DNA from: Desulfobotulus mexicanus
GTDB taxonomy: Bacteria; Desulfobacterota; Desulfobacteria; Desulfobacterales; ASO4-4
Direction of reading: 5' to 3'
Length of the DNA: 64,000 nt
NCBI RefSeq assembly: GCF_006175995.1
Contig: NZ_VDMB01000015.1
Location: 25,110-89,109 of the forward strand
The notes under the pieces were generated by a model. It made no database searches. It saw only the letters and a list, made by a program, of their open reading frames with translations, and had not been told where the DNA came from. Of this stretch, positions 26,193 through 38,062 are shown one piece after another. The position numbers were made by a program, and so were the translations under genes. Position 1 is the first letter of the stretch; every line of letters starts with the position of its first letter.

Positions 26193-26231
26193 AAGGGATA
26201 CTCCTCTTTTCCGGGGGGTGTCCCTTTTTTT
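26193..26231 (+). terminator. Second, tandem terminator
   Basis: AAGGGATACTCC pairs imperfectly with GGGGGTGTCCCTT and is followed by a run of seven T. It directly follows the first hairpin, so termination here is probably efficient. The remaining 238 bp to gdhA are AT-rich, with no promoter that could be fixed. Confidence 0.7.
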
Positions 26232-26388
26232 GTATGTGCTAATTATTCAGCATGTTTTATCCTGAAAAAATATTCTTTAATTTCAGAATAAAATATGGTG
26301 AATGATCATGTTTGCTGAATAAATATAAAAAAACAGTGTGGAAAACTGTACAAGATAATTCAAAAATGTTAGATTCCGCAGCTGTTAA

Positions 26389-27816
<1,428 letters not shown>

Positions 27817-27882
27817 TAAGGTGTAAAATCAGAACGATTCTTCCATCGTTTCAGGGACCATGGGGTTTTAGATTTTTTATTT

Positions 27883-27928
27883 AAAAAGATCCACATCCGC
27901 TTTTAAGGCCGGGTGTGGATCTTTTTTT
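27883..27928 (+). terminator. Strong terminator after gdhA
   Basis: AAAAAGATCCACATCC pairs with GGGTGTGGATCTTTTT almost perfectly (one G-T wobble) and ends in a T-run. It separates gdhA from the glnD transcript. Confidence 0.9.
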
Positions 27929-28150
27929 ATGGCCTTTTATGTGGGACAGAAAGCTTGCCATAAATCGGAATTCGTGCAAGGTCAGGTCGGTAGCTACAGT
28001 TTTTTCTTTGCCTGATCTTTAAAAAGTACAAAAATGTTGTTGCCCCAGGCTGTGTTTATAACATTTTTGAAACAATAAAAATAAATACCAGCCAGGTTTT
28101 TATGTGTGTATTCCCATTTATAATAATGCCTTATTGGTATTGTGTTTTTG

Positions 28151-28166
28151 TGGCATGCAGTTTGCT
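28151..28166 (+). promoter_or_regulatory. Sigma-54 promoter upstream of glnD
   Basis: TGGCATGCAGTTTGCT matches the -24/-12 consensus (TGGCAC-N5-TTGCW): GG at 28152-28153 and GC at 28164-28165 have exactly 10 nt between them. It lies 28 nt upstream of the glnD ATG, so the mRNA would start around 28177. A NifA-like sigma-54 activator is encoded at the end of this gene block. The rest of the 377-bp gap after gdhA holds the gdhA terminator; enhancer half-sites for the activator were not identified. Confidence 0.75.
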
Positions 28167-28193
28167 TTTATAGTTTGACAGAAAGGTGATGCG

Positions 28194-30821
28194 ATGATGA
28201 CAAATTTACAGACCCATAAAAAATCTTCAGCAATACAGGTTCTGAAGGAGAAGCGCAGTCAGCTGATTCAGGAATATCTGGACGGCAGGGCTGAAGATTT
28301 TCTTGTTCGTCATGCAGCCCTTATTGATTCTTATTTTCGGGAGAGTTTTACCCTCAGCGATGTGGGCCCCCTCATGGACATTGCAAGAAATCCTTATGCT
28401 ATCATTGCTCTGGGTGGTTATGGCCGGATGGAGCAGTGCGTTCATTCAGATGTGGATATTCTTTTTCTCTTTGAAAAGGAAGTTCCGCCATCAGCTGAGG
28501 CTCTGATTCAGGAAGTGATTTATCCGCTGTGGGATATCGGTCTGGAAGTGGGGCATGCCACCCGCGCCATTTCCGAGTGTCTGCACCTTGCCAGCCAGGA
28601 TCTGGAAGTGCTGACCGCCGTGCTGGATGCTCGTTTTGTATGTGGAATGTCCCCCCTTTTTATGACGCTGATGGAAAAACTCAGGGCCCGTTTTGTACAG
28701 TCCCATCCCAAAAAAATAATGGGTTGGCTGGTGGAAGGAAATCGGAAACGGCATGAGCAGTTTGGGGATTCAACCCATCTTCTGGAGCCCAACCTGAAAC
28801 TGGGGCAGGGCGGCTTGAGGGATTACCATACCATGCTCTGGCTGGGACGGGTCCGGTTTGGTCTGAAAGAGCCAAGAGATCTGGAATATAACGGTTATCT
28901 TTCATGGGAAGAATTTCATAATCTGAAAAAAGCGCTGGCCTTTATTTGGCAGGTGCGTAACCACCTGCATTATCTGACGGGCAGAAAATGTGATCAGCTT
29001 TATTTTGAACATCAGATGCAGTTGGCCGAAACTCTTGGTTTTATTCCGGGTGACGGCATGACTTCTGTGGAGCGTTTTCTCGGAGCCCTGCATCAGGAAA
29101 TGGATTTTATCAAGCAGCACCTGCTCATGCTTCTGGATGAAGCCGGTCATGAGCAGAAACTTGGATTTAAAAGAAGGTACAGAAAAACGACAAAGGTCCC
29201 AGGTCTTATTATTCATAAAGGAATGCTGGGCTTTGATGATATCAAGAGTGTTTTGAAAAACCCGGAGCTTCTGGTGGCGGTTTTTCAGGAAAGCGGTTCT
29301 AAAAAGCTGCCCCTTTCCGCAGAAGCCAAACGAATTGTCCGGGAGATGGGTTACCTTGTGGATGATGCCTTCCGCAGTCGCAGGGATGTTTTGAAAATGT
29401 TTGAAAAAATTCTTGCAACGCCTTCCTTTGCCTACCACCCCCTAAACGAGATGCAGGCTACAGGTATTCTTATTCGTCTGATTCCTGAATTTGATGCTAT
29501 AACATGCCGCATTCAATATAATAAATATCACTTATACCCTGTGGCTAAACATTCCCTGAGAACGGTTCAGGCCGTGGCTGATTTTTCTCTGGCCCCGGTA
29601 AAAAAGCCCCATGGTCAGGATGCCCTTTACCATGAAACCTTTGGTGAGATTAAAAACAGACGTCTGCTTTTCTGGGGTGCCATGCTCCATGATATTGGCA
29701 AAGGTGTTTCCACAAATGATCACAGCAGTGAGGGTGCTGGCCTGACCCGGACCATTCTGGCACGTTTCGGTATGCGTTCGGATTATGCTGATACGGTTAT
29801 CTTTCTTGTACAGGAGCATCTTTTTCTCATTAAGGCTGCTACCCGCAGGGATGTCAATGACGAAGAGACCATTACCGCCTGTGCAATGAAAATCCGGGAT
29901 CCTGAGCGCCTGCGCATGCTTTTTCTGCTGACCGTTGCGGACTCGCTTTCCACAGGTCCCAAGGCATGGAGCGAATGGACGGCCACTTTGCTCACAAGTC
30001 TCTACTTCAGGGTTTTGAAGATGCTTGAAAAGGGAGAGCTTGCAGAAGAGGAGGCCATTGAACGCATAGAGGAAAAGCAGGGACGGATACTTGAAGAAGT
30101 AGACCCTGCAGAGCTGGAAGTGATGGAAAGGCTGATAGCAGGCATGCCGCCCGCCTATCTGCTGGAACTTTCCGTTGTAGATATCCGGACCCATATGCGC
30201 CTTGCCCTGCAGAGAAAGGATGTCCCCTTTGCCTGGCATGTGGAGCGTTGCCCGCAGGCTGATCTGCGGCGGGTACTAATCCATGCCGATGACAAGCCCG
30301 GCTTTTTTTCAAGAGCAGCAGGTGCTTTTACCCTGAACCGGATTGAGATTCTGGATGCCCGTATTTACGGCTGGAAGGATGGGGCAGCTGCCAATCTTTT
30401 CATACTCAAACCGCCACCGGACCAGATTTTTGAAGAAGAAGCCTGGGAAAAAACCCGCAGGGATCTTGAAGATCTTCTCAGTGGTAAAATTGAGATAGGC
30501 ACCATTATAGCCAAGGCTCCTTTTGCCCCTTCCCGGAAAGGCATGGTTCTGGAGCCGCCCCATATCCGCATTGATAATGAAAGTTCAAGCTTCTACACCA
30601 TAGTAGAAGTGCATACCTATGATTTTCCCGGACTGCTTTTTCGTCTGACCAGTGCCCTTTTCCGGTGCCGGCTGGATGTGAAGAGTGCCAAAATAGCCAC
30701 TAAGGTGGATCAGGTGGTGGATGTCTTTTATGTACGGGATTTTGATGGTGAAAAGATGGATTCCCCGGAGCAGGAAGCCCTGATCCGGCAGACGGTGCGC
30801 AACGTCCTGCCAGAGGCCTGA
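28194..30821 (+). CDS. glnD: PII uridylyltransferase / uridylyl-removing enzyme
   Basis: This protein of 875 residues has the standard GlnD layout. The nucleotidyltransferase domain has ALGGYGRMEQCVHSDVDILF (the G-G-x9-D-x-D motif) at about residues 73-92. A helical GlnD-type region with LKLGQGGLRDYHTM follows. The HD domain has GAMLHDIGKG with a later HSSEGA at about 493-515, and two ACT domains occur near the C-terminus (VLIHADDKPGFFSRAAGAF; VEVHTYDFPGLLFRLTSAL). It senses glutamine through the ACT domains and adds or removes UMP on the PII protein. The target PII gene is two genes downstream, with the site Tyr51 intact. Confidence 0.95.
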   Translation: MMTNLQTHKKSSAIQVLKEKRSQLIQEYLDGRAEDFLVRHAALIDSYFRESFTLSDVGPLMDIARNPYAIIALGGYGRMEQCVHSDVDILFLFEKEVPPSAEALIQEVIYPLWDIGLEVGHATRAISECLHLASQDLEVLTAVLDARFVCGMSPLFMTLMEKLRARFVQSHPKKIMGWLVEGNRKRHEQFGDSTHLLEPNLKLGQGGLRDYHTMLWLGRVRFGLKEPRDLEYNGYLSWEEFHNLKKALAFIWQVRNHLHYLTGRKCDQLYFEHQMQLAETLGFIPGDGMTSVERFLGALHQEMDFIKQHLLMLLDEAGHEQKLGFKRRYRKTTKVPGLIIHKGMLGFDDIKSVLKNPELLVAVFQESGSKKLPLSAEAKRIVREMGYLVDDAFRSRRDVLKMFEKILATPSFAYHPLNEMQATGILIRLIPEFDAITCRIQYNKYHLYPVAKHSLRTVQAVADFSLAPVKKPHGQDALYHETFGEIKNRRLLFWGAMLHDIGKGVSTNDHSSEGAGLTRTILARFGMRSDYADTVIFLVQEHLFLIKAATRRDVNDEETITACAMKIRDPERLRMLFLLTVADSLSTGPKAWSEWTATLLTSLYFRVLKMLEKGELAEEEAIERIEEKQGRILEEVDPAELEVMERLIAGMPPAYLLELSVVDIRTHMRLALQRKDVPFAWHVERCPQADLRRVLIHADDKPGFFSRAAGAFTLNRIEILDARIYGWKDGAAANLFILKPPPDQIFEEEAWEKTRRDLEDLLSGKIEIGTIIAKAPFAPSRKGMVLEPPHIRIDNESSSFYTIVEVHTYDFPGLLFRLTSALFRCRLDVKSAKIATKVDQVVDVFYVRDFDGEKMDSPEQEALIRQTVRNVLPEA

Positions 30822-30959
30822 ATTAAGTCTCCGGAATCCGTTATGTATGACAGAAGGCAGAGCAGTAGAAAAATGCTTTTTTCGGTTTTTTATCCGGCCG
30901 GTCAAAAAACCGAAGAAAGCCACTGCAGCTTTGTTGAAACCTTAAAAGGAGAAGGATCA

Positions 30960-32174
30960 ATGGATACCGGAGATACCGCTTTCATGCTTGTGGCAGCCGC
31001 CCTTGTGATGTTTATGACCCCCGGACTGGCCCTGTTTTATGGTGGGCTGGTGCGCTCTCGAAACGTTTTATCTACCATTTTGCAGAGTTTCATCTGCCTT
31101 GGCATGGTAACGCTCATATGGGTGACCTATGGTTACACCCTGGCCTTTGGAACGGATGTGGGTGGCCTTATCGGTAATTTTGAATATCTTTTTCTGAACG
31201 GTGTGGGAACGGAGCCTGGACCTTATTCCGACACGATTCCCCATCTTCTTTTCGTGGCATTTCAGCTGATGTTCGCTGTTATCACAGCGGCACTGATTAC
31301 AGGTGCCTTTGCTGAGCGTATTAAGTTTTCTGCCTTTCTTGTATTCACCTTTTTCTGGACAAGCTTAATATATCTTCCCGTATGCCACTGGGTATGGGGA
31401 GGAGGTTGGATAGAAGCACATGGTGCTCTCGATTTTGCAGGTGGTACGGTGATTCATATCAATTCTGCAGTAGCTGCTCTGGCAGCAGCCATTGTCATTG
31501 GTCCCCGTAAGGGATGGGGAAAGGAAGCCATGCCGCCCCATAATGTTTCCATGACAGTACTTGGTGCTGGTATTCTCTGGCTTGGCTGGTTCGGATTCAA
31601 TGCAGGAAGCGCCCTTGCTGCAGACGGCATTGCTGTGAATGCCCTTATGACCACACAGGTTGCTGCAGGTTCTGCTGCTTTCTCATGGATGCTTTATGAA
31701 TGGAAAGTCCATGGAAAGCCCACAGCTCTGGGTGCCGCCTCCGGTGCTGTAGCAGGTCTTGTGGCCATTACTCCTGCTGCCGGTTTTGTAAGCCCCATGG
31801 CTGCCATTGCCATAGGTCTTGTGGCAGGTGTTATATGTTGCATGGCCATTCGTCTGAAGGCCCGGTTCGGTTATGATGATGCCCTGGACGTTGTAGCCAT
31901 ACATGGTGTGGGTGGTTTATGGGGAGCCCTTGCTACCGGGCTTTTTGCCTCCCTTGCCATCAATCCAGACGGAGCCAATGGTCTTTTTTACGGAAACCCG
32001 GGGCAGCTTGGTATACAGCTCATCGATTCCCTTGCAGTGATTGCGTTTTCTCTGATAGGTTCTTTAATTATCCTGAAGCTGATTGATCGCTTTATAGGCC
32101 TGCGTGTCAGTGAGGAAGAGGAAATCCAGGGACTGGATCTCTCCCAGCACAGCGAGGTCGGATATACCCTCTGA
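30960..32174 (+). CDS. amtB: Ammonium transporter
   Basis: This 404-residue Amt/Rh-family membrane protein begins DTGDTAFMLVAAALVMFMTP, with the usual LALFYGGLVRSRNVLS signature. Further blocks are GAFAERIKFSAFLVF, CHWVWGGGWIEAHGALDFAG (with the pore histidine region later in DVVAIHGVGGLWGALATG) and LGWFGFNAGSALAADG. ATG 30960 is chosen for its AAAGGAG site; the longer frame upstream is polar and unlike the family. There is no cleaved signal peptide in this form. It takes up ammonium across the inner membrane and is normally gated by the PII protein, whose gene follows at 32264. Confidence 0.95.
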   Translation: MDTGDTAFMLVAAALVMFMTPGLALFYGGLVRSRNVLSTILQSFICLGMVTLIWVTYGYTLAFGTDVGGLIGNFEYLFLNGVGTEPGPYSDTIPHLLFVAFQLMFAVITAALITGAFAERIKFSAFLVFTFFWTSLIYLPVCHWVWGGGWIEAHGALDFAGGTVIHINSAVAALAAAIVIGPRKGWGKEAMPPHNVSMTVLGAGILWLGWFGFNAGSALAADGIAVNALMTTQVAAGSAAFSWMLYEWKVHGKPTALGAASGAVAGLVAITPAAGFVSPMAAIAIGLVAGVICCMAIRLKARFGYDDALDVVAIHGVGGLWGALATGLFASLAINPDGANGLFYGNPGQLGIQLIDSLAVIAFSLIGSLIILKLIDRFIGLRVSEEEEIQGLDLSQHSEVGYTL

Positions 32175-32248
32175 TCCTTATGTCTCCCTGACCCAGTTTT
32201 TGGGAAAGGGAGCAATCGGAGAAACCTACTTTTCATAAAAAAATTTGA

Positions 32249-32602
<354 letters not shown>

Positions 32603-32767
32603 AAATGCCGGAAACTGGCGGAACTTAAAGGTTCTGCAGTATATGGCAGTATTGAAAAGTAAATAAGGATCAGAAGAAAAAATGCCGGATGATTCCGGTA
32701 CAGGCCTGAAAAATGGCCTTATCCGACCCCCATGTAACATGAGCCTTGATACAGGTTCAAAAGGAGA

Positions 32768-34186
32768 ATGATGATGACCCCAAAAGACGTTCTGGCCTTT
32801 GCCAAGGAAAACAATGCAAGAGTGGTTGATATCAGGTTTATGGATTTTCCAGGAACCTGGCAGCACTGTTCCTTCCCCATAGGTGAGCTGGATGAATCAA
32901 GCTTTGAAAATGGATTTGGTTTTGATGGTTCCTCCATCCGCGGATGGCAGTCCATTGATGCCTCGGACATGCTGGTGATTCCCGATGCAAAAACTGCAAA
33001 GATGGATCCCTTTTTCAAGCATCCCACACTGGTACTCATCGGCAATATTGCCGATCCCATCACCAAGGAGCCTTACAGCAGAGACCCAAGGCATATTGCC
33101 ACCAAGGCGGAGGCCTATCTGAAATCCACGGGCATAGGTGATACCTGTTTTATAGGGCCTGAGCCTGAGTTTTTCATCTTTGATGATATCCGCTATGAGT
33201 CTTCCCAGCATTCTTCCTTTTATCGCATCGATTCCAAGGAAGCCACCTGGAATACCGGAAAGGATGAAGGGCCCAACCTTGGTTATAAGCCCCGGCCCAA
33301 GGAAGGCTATTTCCCCCTGCCTCCCATGGACAAATTCCAGGATCTGCGCTCTGAAATGATGCTGACCTTAGAAGATATTGGCATTGCCATGGAGTGTCAG
33401 CACCATGAGGTGGCCACGGCCGGTCAGGCGGAAATTGATATGCGCTTCAAGCCCCTTCTGGAAATGGGGGATCAGCTGGTATGGTTTAAGTATGTGCTGA
33501 AAAACGTGGCTTACAGAAACGGGCACACCGTTACCTTTATGCCTAAGCCTCTTTTCGGTGATAATGGTTCTGGTATGCACATTCATGCATCTTTCTGGAA
33601 GGATGGTAAGCCCCTTTTTGCGGGTAATCTCTATGCTGGTCTTTCCCAGGAAGCACTCTGGGCCATTGGTGGCATCATGAAGCATGCCCGTGCCCTCTGC
33701 GCCTTTACCAATCCCACCACCAACTCTTATAAACGTCTGGTGCCGGGTTTTGAGGCTCCTATTAATATTGCCTATTCAGGCCGTAACCGTTCCGCAGCCA
33801 TCCGTATTCCCATTGGCGTGGACTCTCCCAAGGCCAAGCGCATTGAGTTCCGCACCCCCGATCCTTCCAGTAACGGATATCTTGCCTTTTCCGCCATCAT
33901 GATGGCCATGATTGACGGGATTCAGAACAAGATGGATCCGGGCGATCCCATGGATAAAAACATCTATGACCTTCCGCCCGAAGAACTGGCAAACATTCCC
34001 AGTGCGCCGGGCAGCCTGGAAGAAGCCCTCAACGCTCTGAAGGAAGATCATGCCTTCCTTTTGAAAGGCGATGTCTTTACAGAGGATGTTATAAGCAAAT
34101 GGATTGAGTACAAGATGGAAAAAGAGGTGACAGAGGTGCGGCGCAGGCCCCATCCCCATGAGTTTCAGCTTTACTATGATATCTAA
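32768..34186 (+). CDS. glnA: Glutamine synthetase type I
   Basis: This is a GSI enzyme of 472 residues. N-terminal beta-Grasp blocks include [18 protein letters not shown] and [11 protein letters not shown]. Metal and substrate sites are seen in [26 protein letters not shown] and [12 protein letters not shown], and the Asn-Arg-Ser loop is [12 protein letters not shown]. The adenylylation loop retains Tyr in [13 protein letters not shown] (about residue 400), so GlnE-type control is possible. AAAGGAG lies 1 nt before the first of three consecutive ATG codons, so the second or third (32771, 32774) may be used. It condenses glutamate and ammonium to glutamine and closes the operon before a terminator. 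Confidence 0.96.
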   Translation: MMMTPKDVLAFAKENNARVVDIRFMDFPGTWQHCSFPIGELDESSFENGFGFDGSSIRGWQSIDASDMLVIPDAKTAKMDPFFKHPTLVLIGNIADPITKEPYSRDPRHIATKAEAYLKSTGIGDTCFIGPEPEFFIFDDIRYESSQHSSFYRIDSKEATWNTGKDEGPNLGYKPRPKEGYFPLPPMDKFQDLRSEMMLTLEDIGIAMECQHHEVATAGQAEIDMRFKPLLEMGDQLVWFKYVLKNVAYRNGHTVTFMPKPLFGDNGSGMHIHASFWKDGKPLFAGNLYAGLSQEALWAIGGIMKHARALCAFTNPTTNSYKRLVPGFEAPINIAYSGRNRSAAIRIPIGVDSPKAKRIEFRTPDPSSNGYLAFSAIMMAMIDGIQNKMDPGDPMDKNIYDLPPEELANIPSAPGSLEEALNALKEDHAFLLKGDVFTEDVISKWIEYKMEKEVTEVRRRPHPHEFQLYYDI

Positions 34187-34215
34187 GCGCTTGCTGTAGT
34201 TACAGGGGGCAGAGG

Positions 34216-34248
34216 CAGGGAACCTGAATTTATGGGTTCCCTGTTTTT
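34216..34248 (+). terminator. Terminator after glnA
   Basis: CAGGGAACC pairs with GGTTCCCTG (34216-34242) and is followed by TTTTTT. It lies in the 71-bp gap to the convergent regulator gene. Confidence 0.85.
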
Positions 34249-34257
34249 TATATTCTT

Positions 34258-35814
34258 TTATCTGTATTCTCTGTAATCAATGTCATAGGCCTTGGCCTTG
34301 TAGGAAAACTTGCGAACGGTGGTCTGCAGCAGGCTGGCCGCCTGGCAGACATTGCCCCGGGTGTTTTTAAGGGCATCCACCAGCATGTCTTTTTCCAGTT
34401 TGGCAACGGCCTCTTCCAGGGAATGGGCCGGCAGACTGCCCGTTTCCAGACCAGTCTGCAGGGTGGGGGGCAGATGGTAGGTATGAATTACCCCTTCCTC
34501 GCAGAGCAGAACAGCCCTTTCAATGCAGTTTTCCAGTTCCCGCACGTTTCCCGGCCAGTGGTATCCCATCATCATGTCAATGGAAGGAGTGGAAAAGCGT
34601 TTGATGTCCTTTTCATTCTCCCTTGCATATTTTTCAAGGAAAAAGTCCGCCAGTAAAAGGATATCGGTTTTGCGTTCCCGCAGGGGCGGCATGTAAATGG
34701 GAAAAACATTGAGGCGGTAATAGAGATCACCGCGGAAGTTTTCCTCTTCAACGGCTTTTTCAAGGTTTCTGTTGGTGGCGGCCACCACCCGCACATCCAC
34801 CTTGATGGTTTTGTGCCCCCCCACCCGCTCAAACTCCCTCTCCTGAAGTACACGCAGCAGTCTGACCTGTACATCCGGGGATACGGAGCCCATTTCATCG
34901 AGGAAGATGGTTCCTTTGTGGGCCAGTTCGAATTTACCTTTTTTCTGGCTGATGGCACCTGTGAAAGCTCCTTTTTCATGGCCGAAAAGCTCGCTTTCAA
35001 TGAGATTTTCCGGCAGAGCCGCACAATTGATTTTGACAAAGGGCTGGTTGGCCCGGTTTGAATTGTAGTGAATGGAGTTGGCCACAAGCTCCTTGCCTGT
35101 GCCGGATTCTCCCCGTATCAATACCGTAGCCGTGCTGCGGGAAACCTGGGAGATCATCTGATAGACTTCCCGCATCTTGTTGGAGTTGCCCACAATATTG
35201 GTAAATCTGTATTTTTTTTCCAGCTCTTCCTGCAGTCTGCGGTTTTCTGCCTTCAGCCTTTCCTTTTCCATCTGTATGCGTTCAAGATTGCTTACGTGGC
35301 GGGCCAGCATGGTGGCGATAACAGAAAGGAGCTGCATGCCCCGCTGCAGATCAAAGTCTTCCTGATAAGGCCGGTCTGTGCTTAAGGCACCCATGACATG
35401 ATCGCCCTCTTTGATGGGCACACAGATGAAGGAATAATCTTCATCATTCTTCCGGACGGATGTACGGTTAAGAAAGCTGGCTTCCTGGGATATGCGTTCA
35501 ATGGCAATGGGCTTACCCTCTTTAATGACAGAGCCTGTAACCCCTTCGCCCAGCTTGTAAATCCCTTTGGCCATGGCTCCCTTGCTCATCCCGTGGGCCA
35601 CCTCAATGCGGATTTCTCCGGTGACGGGGTTGAGAAGGGTAATGGTACCCCTTTGCATGTTGCCATGGTTGGCAAGAATATCCATGACAGTATAAAGGGA
35701 TTTTTTTAAATCCATATGTTCGCCAAGGGCTTTGGATATCTCGTAGAGCAGGGTGACATCCGCAATGCTGTCTGTGATGATGGCAGGGCTGTCATGCTGT
35801 GTTTTTCTCTGCAT
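34258..35814 (-). CDS. NifA-like sigma-54-dependent activator
   Basis: This protein of 518 residues has an N-terminal GAF domain (about 25-170), a short coiled linker with the [15 protein letters not shown] pattern, and a central AAA+ domain. The AAA+ domain has Walker [13 protein letters not shown], the sigma-54-contact loop GAFTGA (in [14 protein letters not shown]), Walker [14 protein letters not shown] and [15 protein letters not shown]-terminal Fis-type helix-turn-helix follows ([19 protein letters not shown]). This layout is that of NifA and related regulators. No nif genes are in view, so the targets may instead be the neighbouring ammonium-assimilation genes, where a sigma-54 promoter exists. 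The start has a GAGGAG site. Confidence 0.88.
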   Translation of the reverse strand: MQRKTQHDSPAIITDSIADVTLLYEISKALGEHMDLKKSLYTVMDILANHGNMQRGTITLLNPVTGEIRIEVAHGMSKGAMAKGIYKLGEGVTGSVIKEGKPIAIERISQEASFLNRTSVRKNDEDYSFICVPIKEGDHVMGALSTDRPYQEDFDLQRGMQLLSVIATMLARHVSNLERIQMEKERLKAENRRLQEELEKKYRFTNIVGNSNKMREVYQMISQVSRSTATVLIRGESGTGKELVANSIHYNSNRANQPFVKINCAALPENLIESELFGHEKGAFTGAISQKKGKFELAHKGTIFLDEMGSVSPDVQVRLLRVLQEREFERVGGHKTIKVDVRVVAATNRNLEKAVEEENFRGDLYYRLNVFPIYMPPLRERKTDILLLADFFLEKYARENEKDIKRFSTPSIDMMMGYHWPGNVRELENCIERAVLLCEEGVIHTYHLPPTLQTGLETGSLPAHSLEEAVAKLEKDMLVDALKNTRGNVCQAASLLQTTVRKFSYKAKAYDIDYREYR

Positions 35815-36075
35815 GGGAAACTCCTCGGGTGATCATGATTTTCAAGCCTGCTCTATGTAGACAAGTAAAGGTTTAAATGCAACAAATTTGTATCTTAACG
35901 AATATAAAAAAGCATTTTGGTTTTGTCTTCATACCTTTTGTGCAGAATCTGGGAACTTGATTCTTTTTAAAGTACCATTTAAGTTAGCTTTTATATGATC
36001 GTTTAGCTTGTATTCTGTTTTTTTTATGAACAGGATGTGTGTGGATCGCTTTTTAATTTTTTCAAGGAGGTTTCT

Positions 36076-37335
36076 ATGTCAAAAAAATGTTGCCTTTCTT
36101 ATTTCTTTGGGATTTTCCTTGTCATGGGGGGGCTTTCCTCTGCCCATGCGGAGACTTTCCAGAAAGAGGTGATCTTCAGCCCCATGCTGGGGGTGCATGA
36201 ATTCCATAGCGATCAGGATCTGGATACGGGTTTCAGTCTTGGGGCAGGTCTGGGATACCGTTTTGACCCCCGCTGGATGGCGGAAGTCATGGTACATGGT
36301 TCAAAAACCGAACATAAGAATACGGATGTGGATACCAAGGCATTGCATGTTTCCGCCAATGCTCTGCATATTTTCCGTCCGGATAAGTCTTTCCGTCCCT
36401 ATGGTGCTGCAGGTATGGGGATTCTTTCCACAGATCCTGAAGGAGGAAAAGCTGAGAGAGCTTTTGCTCTGAACGCAGGCGGTGGATTTTTTGTGGATAT
36501 AGTAAAGGATTTGGCGTTCCGCATGGATTTCCGCGGAGTTCTGCCTCCGGATGGTATGGACTGGAATCTGGCTGCCCATGCCGGTCTTGCATGGACCTTT
36601 GGACGCACTTCTTCGGTAGTTCCTATTCTTACGCCACCAAAGCCCCTTGATTCCGATGGCGATGGTGTGCCGGATACTCTGGACCGTTGTCCGGATACAC
36701 CTGCTGGAGTTCCTGTGGATCAATGGGGATGTCCTCTGGACAGTGATGGCGATGGTGTGCCTGATTATCGCGACCGTTGTCCGGATACACCTGCTGGAGT
36801 TCCTGTGGATCAGTGGGGATGTCCTCTTGACAGTGATGGCGATGGTGTGCCGGATTACCGGGACCGTTGTCCGGACACACCTGCTGGAGTTCCTGTGGAT
36901 CAATGGGGATGTCCCATAGACAGTGACGGTGATGGTGTGCCTGACCATTTGGATCATTGTCCCGGAACCCCTGCCGGTGCAAGGGTTAATGAACGGGGAT
37001 GCTGGGAGATTCAGGGTCTTACCTTTGGTACGGCAAGCAATGTCATTGATTCTCAATACCATGGCATTCTGGATGAAGTCGTGACTGTTCTTCGCCGGAA
37101 TCCGGATTTAAAAATTGAAGTGTCCGGATATACGGACAGTCGGGGTGCCGATGCCTATAACCGTCGCCTTTCACGGGAGAGAGCCTCTGCGGTTAGGGAT
37201 TATTTTGTCAGCAAGGGGATTGATATCGGGCGGCTTCAGGTGGTAGGGCACGGGCCTGATAATCCCATTGCAGATAATGATACGCCTGAAGGTCGTGCCA
37301 TGAACCGTCGGGTGGAGCTGGTGCCTGTTCCCTGA
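36076..37335 (+). CDS. OmpA-family outer-membrane protein with thrombospondin type 3 repeats
   Basis: This protein of 419 residues has a signal peptide (CLSYFFGIFLVMGGLSSAHA), then an eight-strand OmpA-like barrel (about 30-180) ending in HAGLAWTFGR. Four 30-residue thrombospondin type 3 calcium-binding repeats follow (about 192-311), with units of the form DSDGDGVPDYRDRCPDTPAG. The C-terminal OmpA domain (about 315-419) has VSGYTDSRGADAYNRRLSRE and AMNRRVELV, the peptidoglycan-binding signature. ATG 36076 is preceded by AAGGAGG. It probably anchors the outer membrane to the cell wall and depends on Ca2+ for the stiff middle part. It is followed by its own terminator. Confidence 0.92.
   Translation: MSKKCCLSYFFGIFLVMGGLSSAHAETFQKEVIFSPMLGVHEFHSDQDLDTGFSLGAGLGYRFDPRWMAEVMVHGSKTEHKNTDVDTKALHVSANALHIFRPDKSFRPYGAAGMGILSTDPEGGKAERAFALNAGGGFFVDIVKDLAFRMDFRGVLPPDGMDWNLAAHAGLAWTFGRTSSVVPILTPPKPLDSDGDGVPDTLDRCPDTPAGVPVDQWGCPLDSDGDGVPDYRDRCPDTPAGVPVDQWGCPLDSDGDGVPDYRDRCPDTPAGVPVDQWGCPIDSDGDGVPDHLDHCPGTPAGARVNERGCWEIQGLTFGTASNVIDSQYHGILDEVVTVLRRNPDLKIEVSGYTDSRGADAYNRRLSRERASAVRDYFVSKGIDIGRLQVVGHGPDNPIADNDTPEGRAMNRRVELVPVP
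36649..37008 (+). repeat. Four tandem 90-bp units encoding TSP type 3 repeats
   Basis: The units start at 36649, 36739, 36829 and 36919. The first three are nearly identical at DNA level; the fourth has drifted (HCPGTPAGARVNERGC in place of RCPDTPAGVPVDQWGC). The repeat lies in frame inside the OmpA-family gene and could change in copy number by slippage or recombination. Confidence 0.9.
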
Positions 37336-37363
37336 TTGTTTGAATAGATTTTCAAGATGAATG

Positions 37364-37409
37364 TCCCTGTCCGAAAAGGCTTTAAAGCTTTCCGGGCAGG
37401 GATTTTTTT
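37364..37409 (+). terminator. Terminator after the OmpA-family gene
   Basis: TCCCTGTCCGAAAAGGC pairs, with a few mismatches, with the stretch ending TTTCCGGGCAGGGA, followed by seven T. Confidence 0.8.
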
Positions 37410-37525
37410 AGTTTGTACAGACAGAGGCGGAGCAGGGAGGCGTCAGGTCTTTGGGCTTTACCACTGGCAGGGCTTTAAAAATACGGATCTGCAGGGAGCT
37501 GCTTTTTTGACAGGTAAAGACGGGT

Positions 37526-38062
37526 TTATGGCGTTGGGGGAGGAAAAATCTGCCGGATGCGGCAGAGAAGATCATCCATGGAAAGGCCGTCGCAGGCAAT
37601 TTCCGCATCTGCCCATTTTTTGTAAAGGGGTATGCGTTCATTAAAAAGTGCTTCAAGGCTTTGGCCCGGCATCCTTGCAACCCCCCTTTCATCGAGATTG
37701 CCAAGGCGTTTTTCAAGCTCTGGCAGGGAAAGTGCAAGGTGAAGAATCAGGCCCTGAGAGGCAAGATTTTCCATGGCCTTCTCGCTGTAGATGACGCTGC
37801 CTCCTGTGGCAATGACGGTGTGGGAAACCTTAAGGGCTGCCACATGACGGGCTTCGATTTCTTTGAATGCGTTTAAGCCATTTTCTTCTATGATTTCAGA
37901 AAGTCTCTTTTTTTCATGGGACTGGATGACAAGGTCTGTGTCCAGAAAATCCATGCCAAGGATTTTGGCGGCAAGAACCCCTAAGGTGCTTTTGCCTGCT
38001 CCGGGCATGCCGGTGAGGATGAGGTTGGTTTTGGCTGGTTGTGGTGAGGGTGCTGTTTTCAT
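37526..38062 (-). CDS. aroK: Shikimate kinase
   Basis: This 178-residue P-loop kinase has Walker A LTGMPGAGKSTLG. The shikimate-binding Asp is in FLDTDLVIQ, the Arg is in FKEIEARHVAALK, and the glycine-rich substrate loop is in VIATGGSVIYS. LEKRLGNLDERGVARMPGQ is close to the lid region RPLL, though the lid motif is altered to ARMPG. Its length fits AroK/AroL. It phosphorylates shikimate at O3 in the chorismate pathway. It stands alone between two plus-strand loci; other small-molecule kinases of the same fold are a less likely alternative because of the altered lid. Confidence 0.82.
   Translation of the reverse strand: MKTAPSPQPAKTNLILTGMPGAGKSTLGVLAAKILGMDFLDTDLVIQSHEKKRLSEIIEENGLNAFKEIEARHVAALKVSHTVIATGGSVIYSEKAMENLASQGLILHLALSLPELEKRLGNLDERGVARMPGQSLEALFNERIPLYKKWADAEIACDGLSMDDLLCRIRQIFPPPTP

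Noticed and set aside
36649..37008. Regular 90-bp repeats that could be taken for a CRISPR or other array
   Set aside because: The units are contiguous with no spacers and stay in frame, encoding thrombospondin type 3 repeats.
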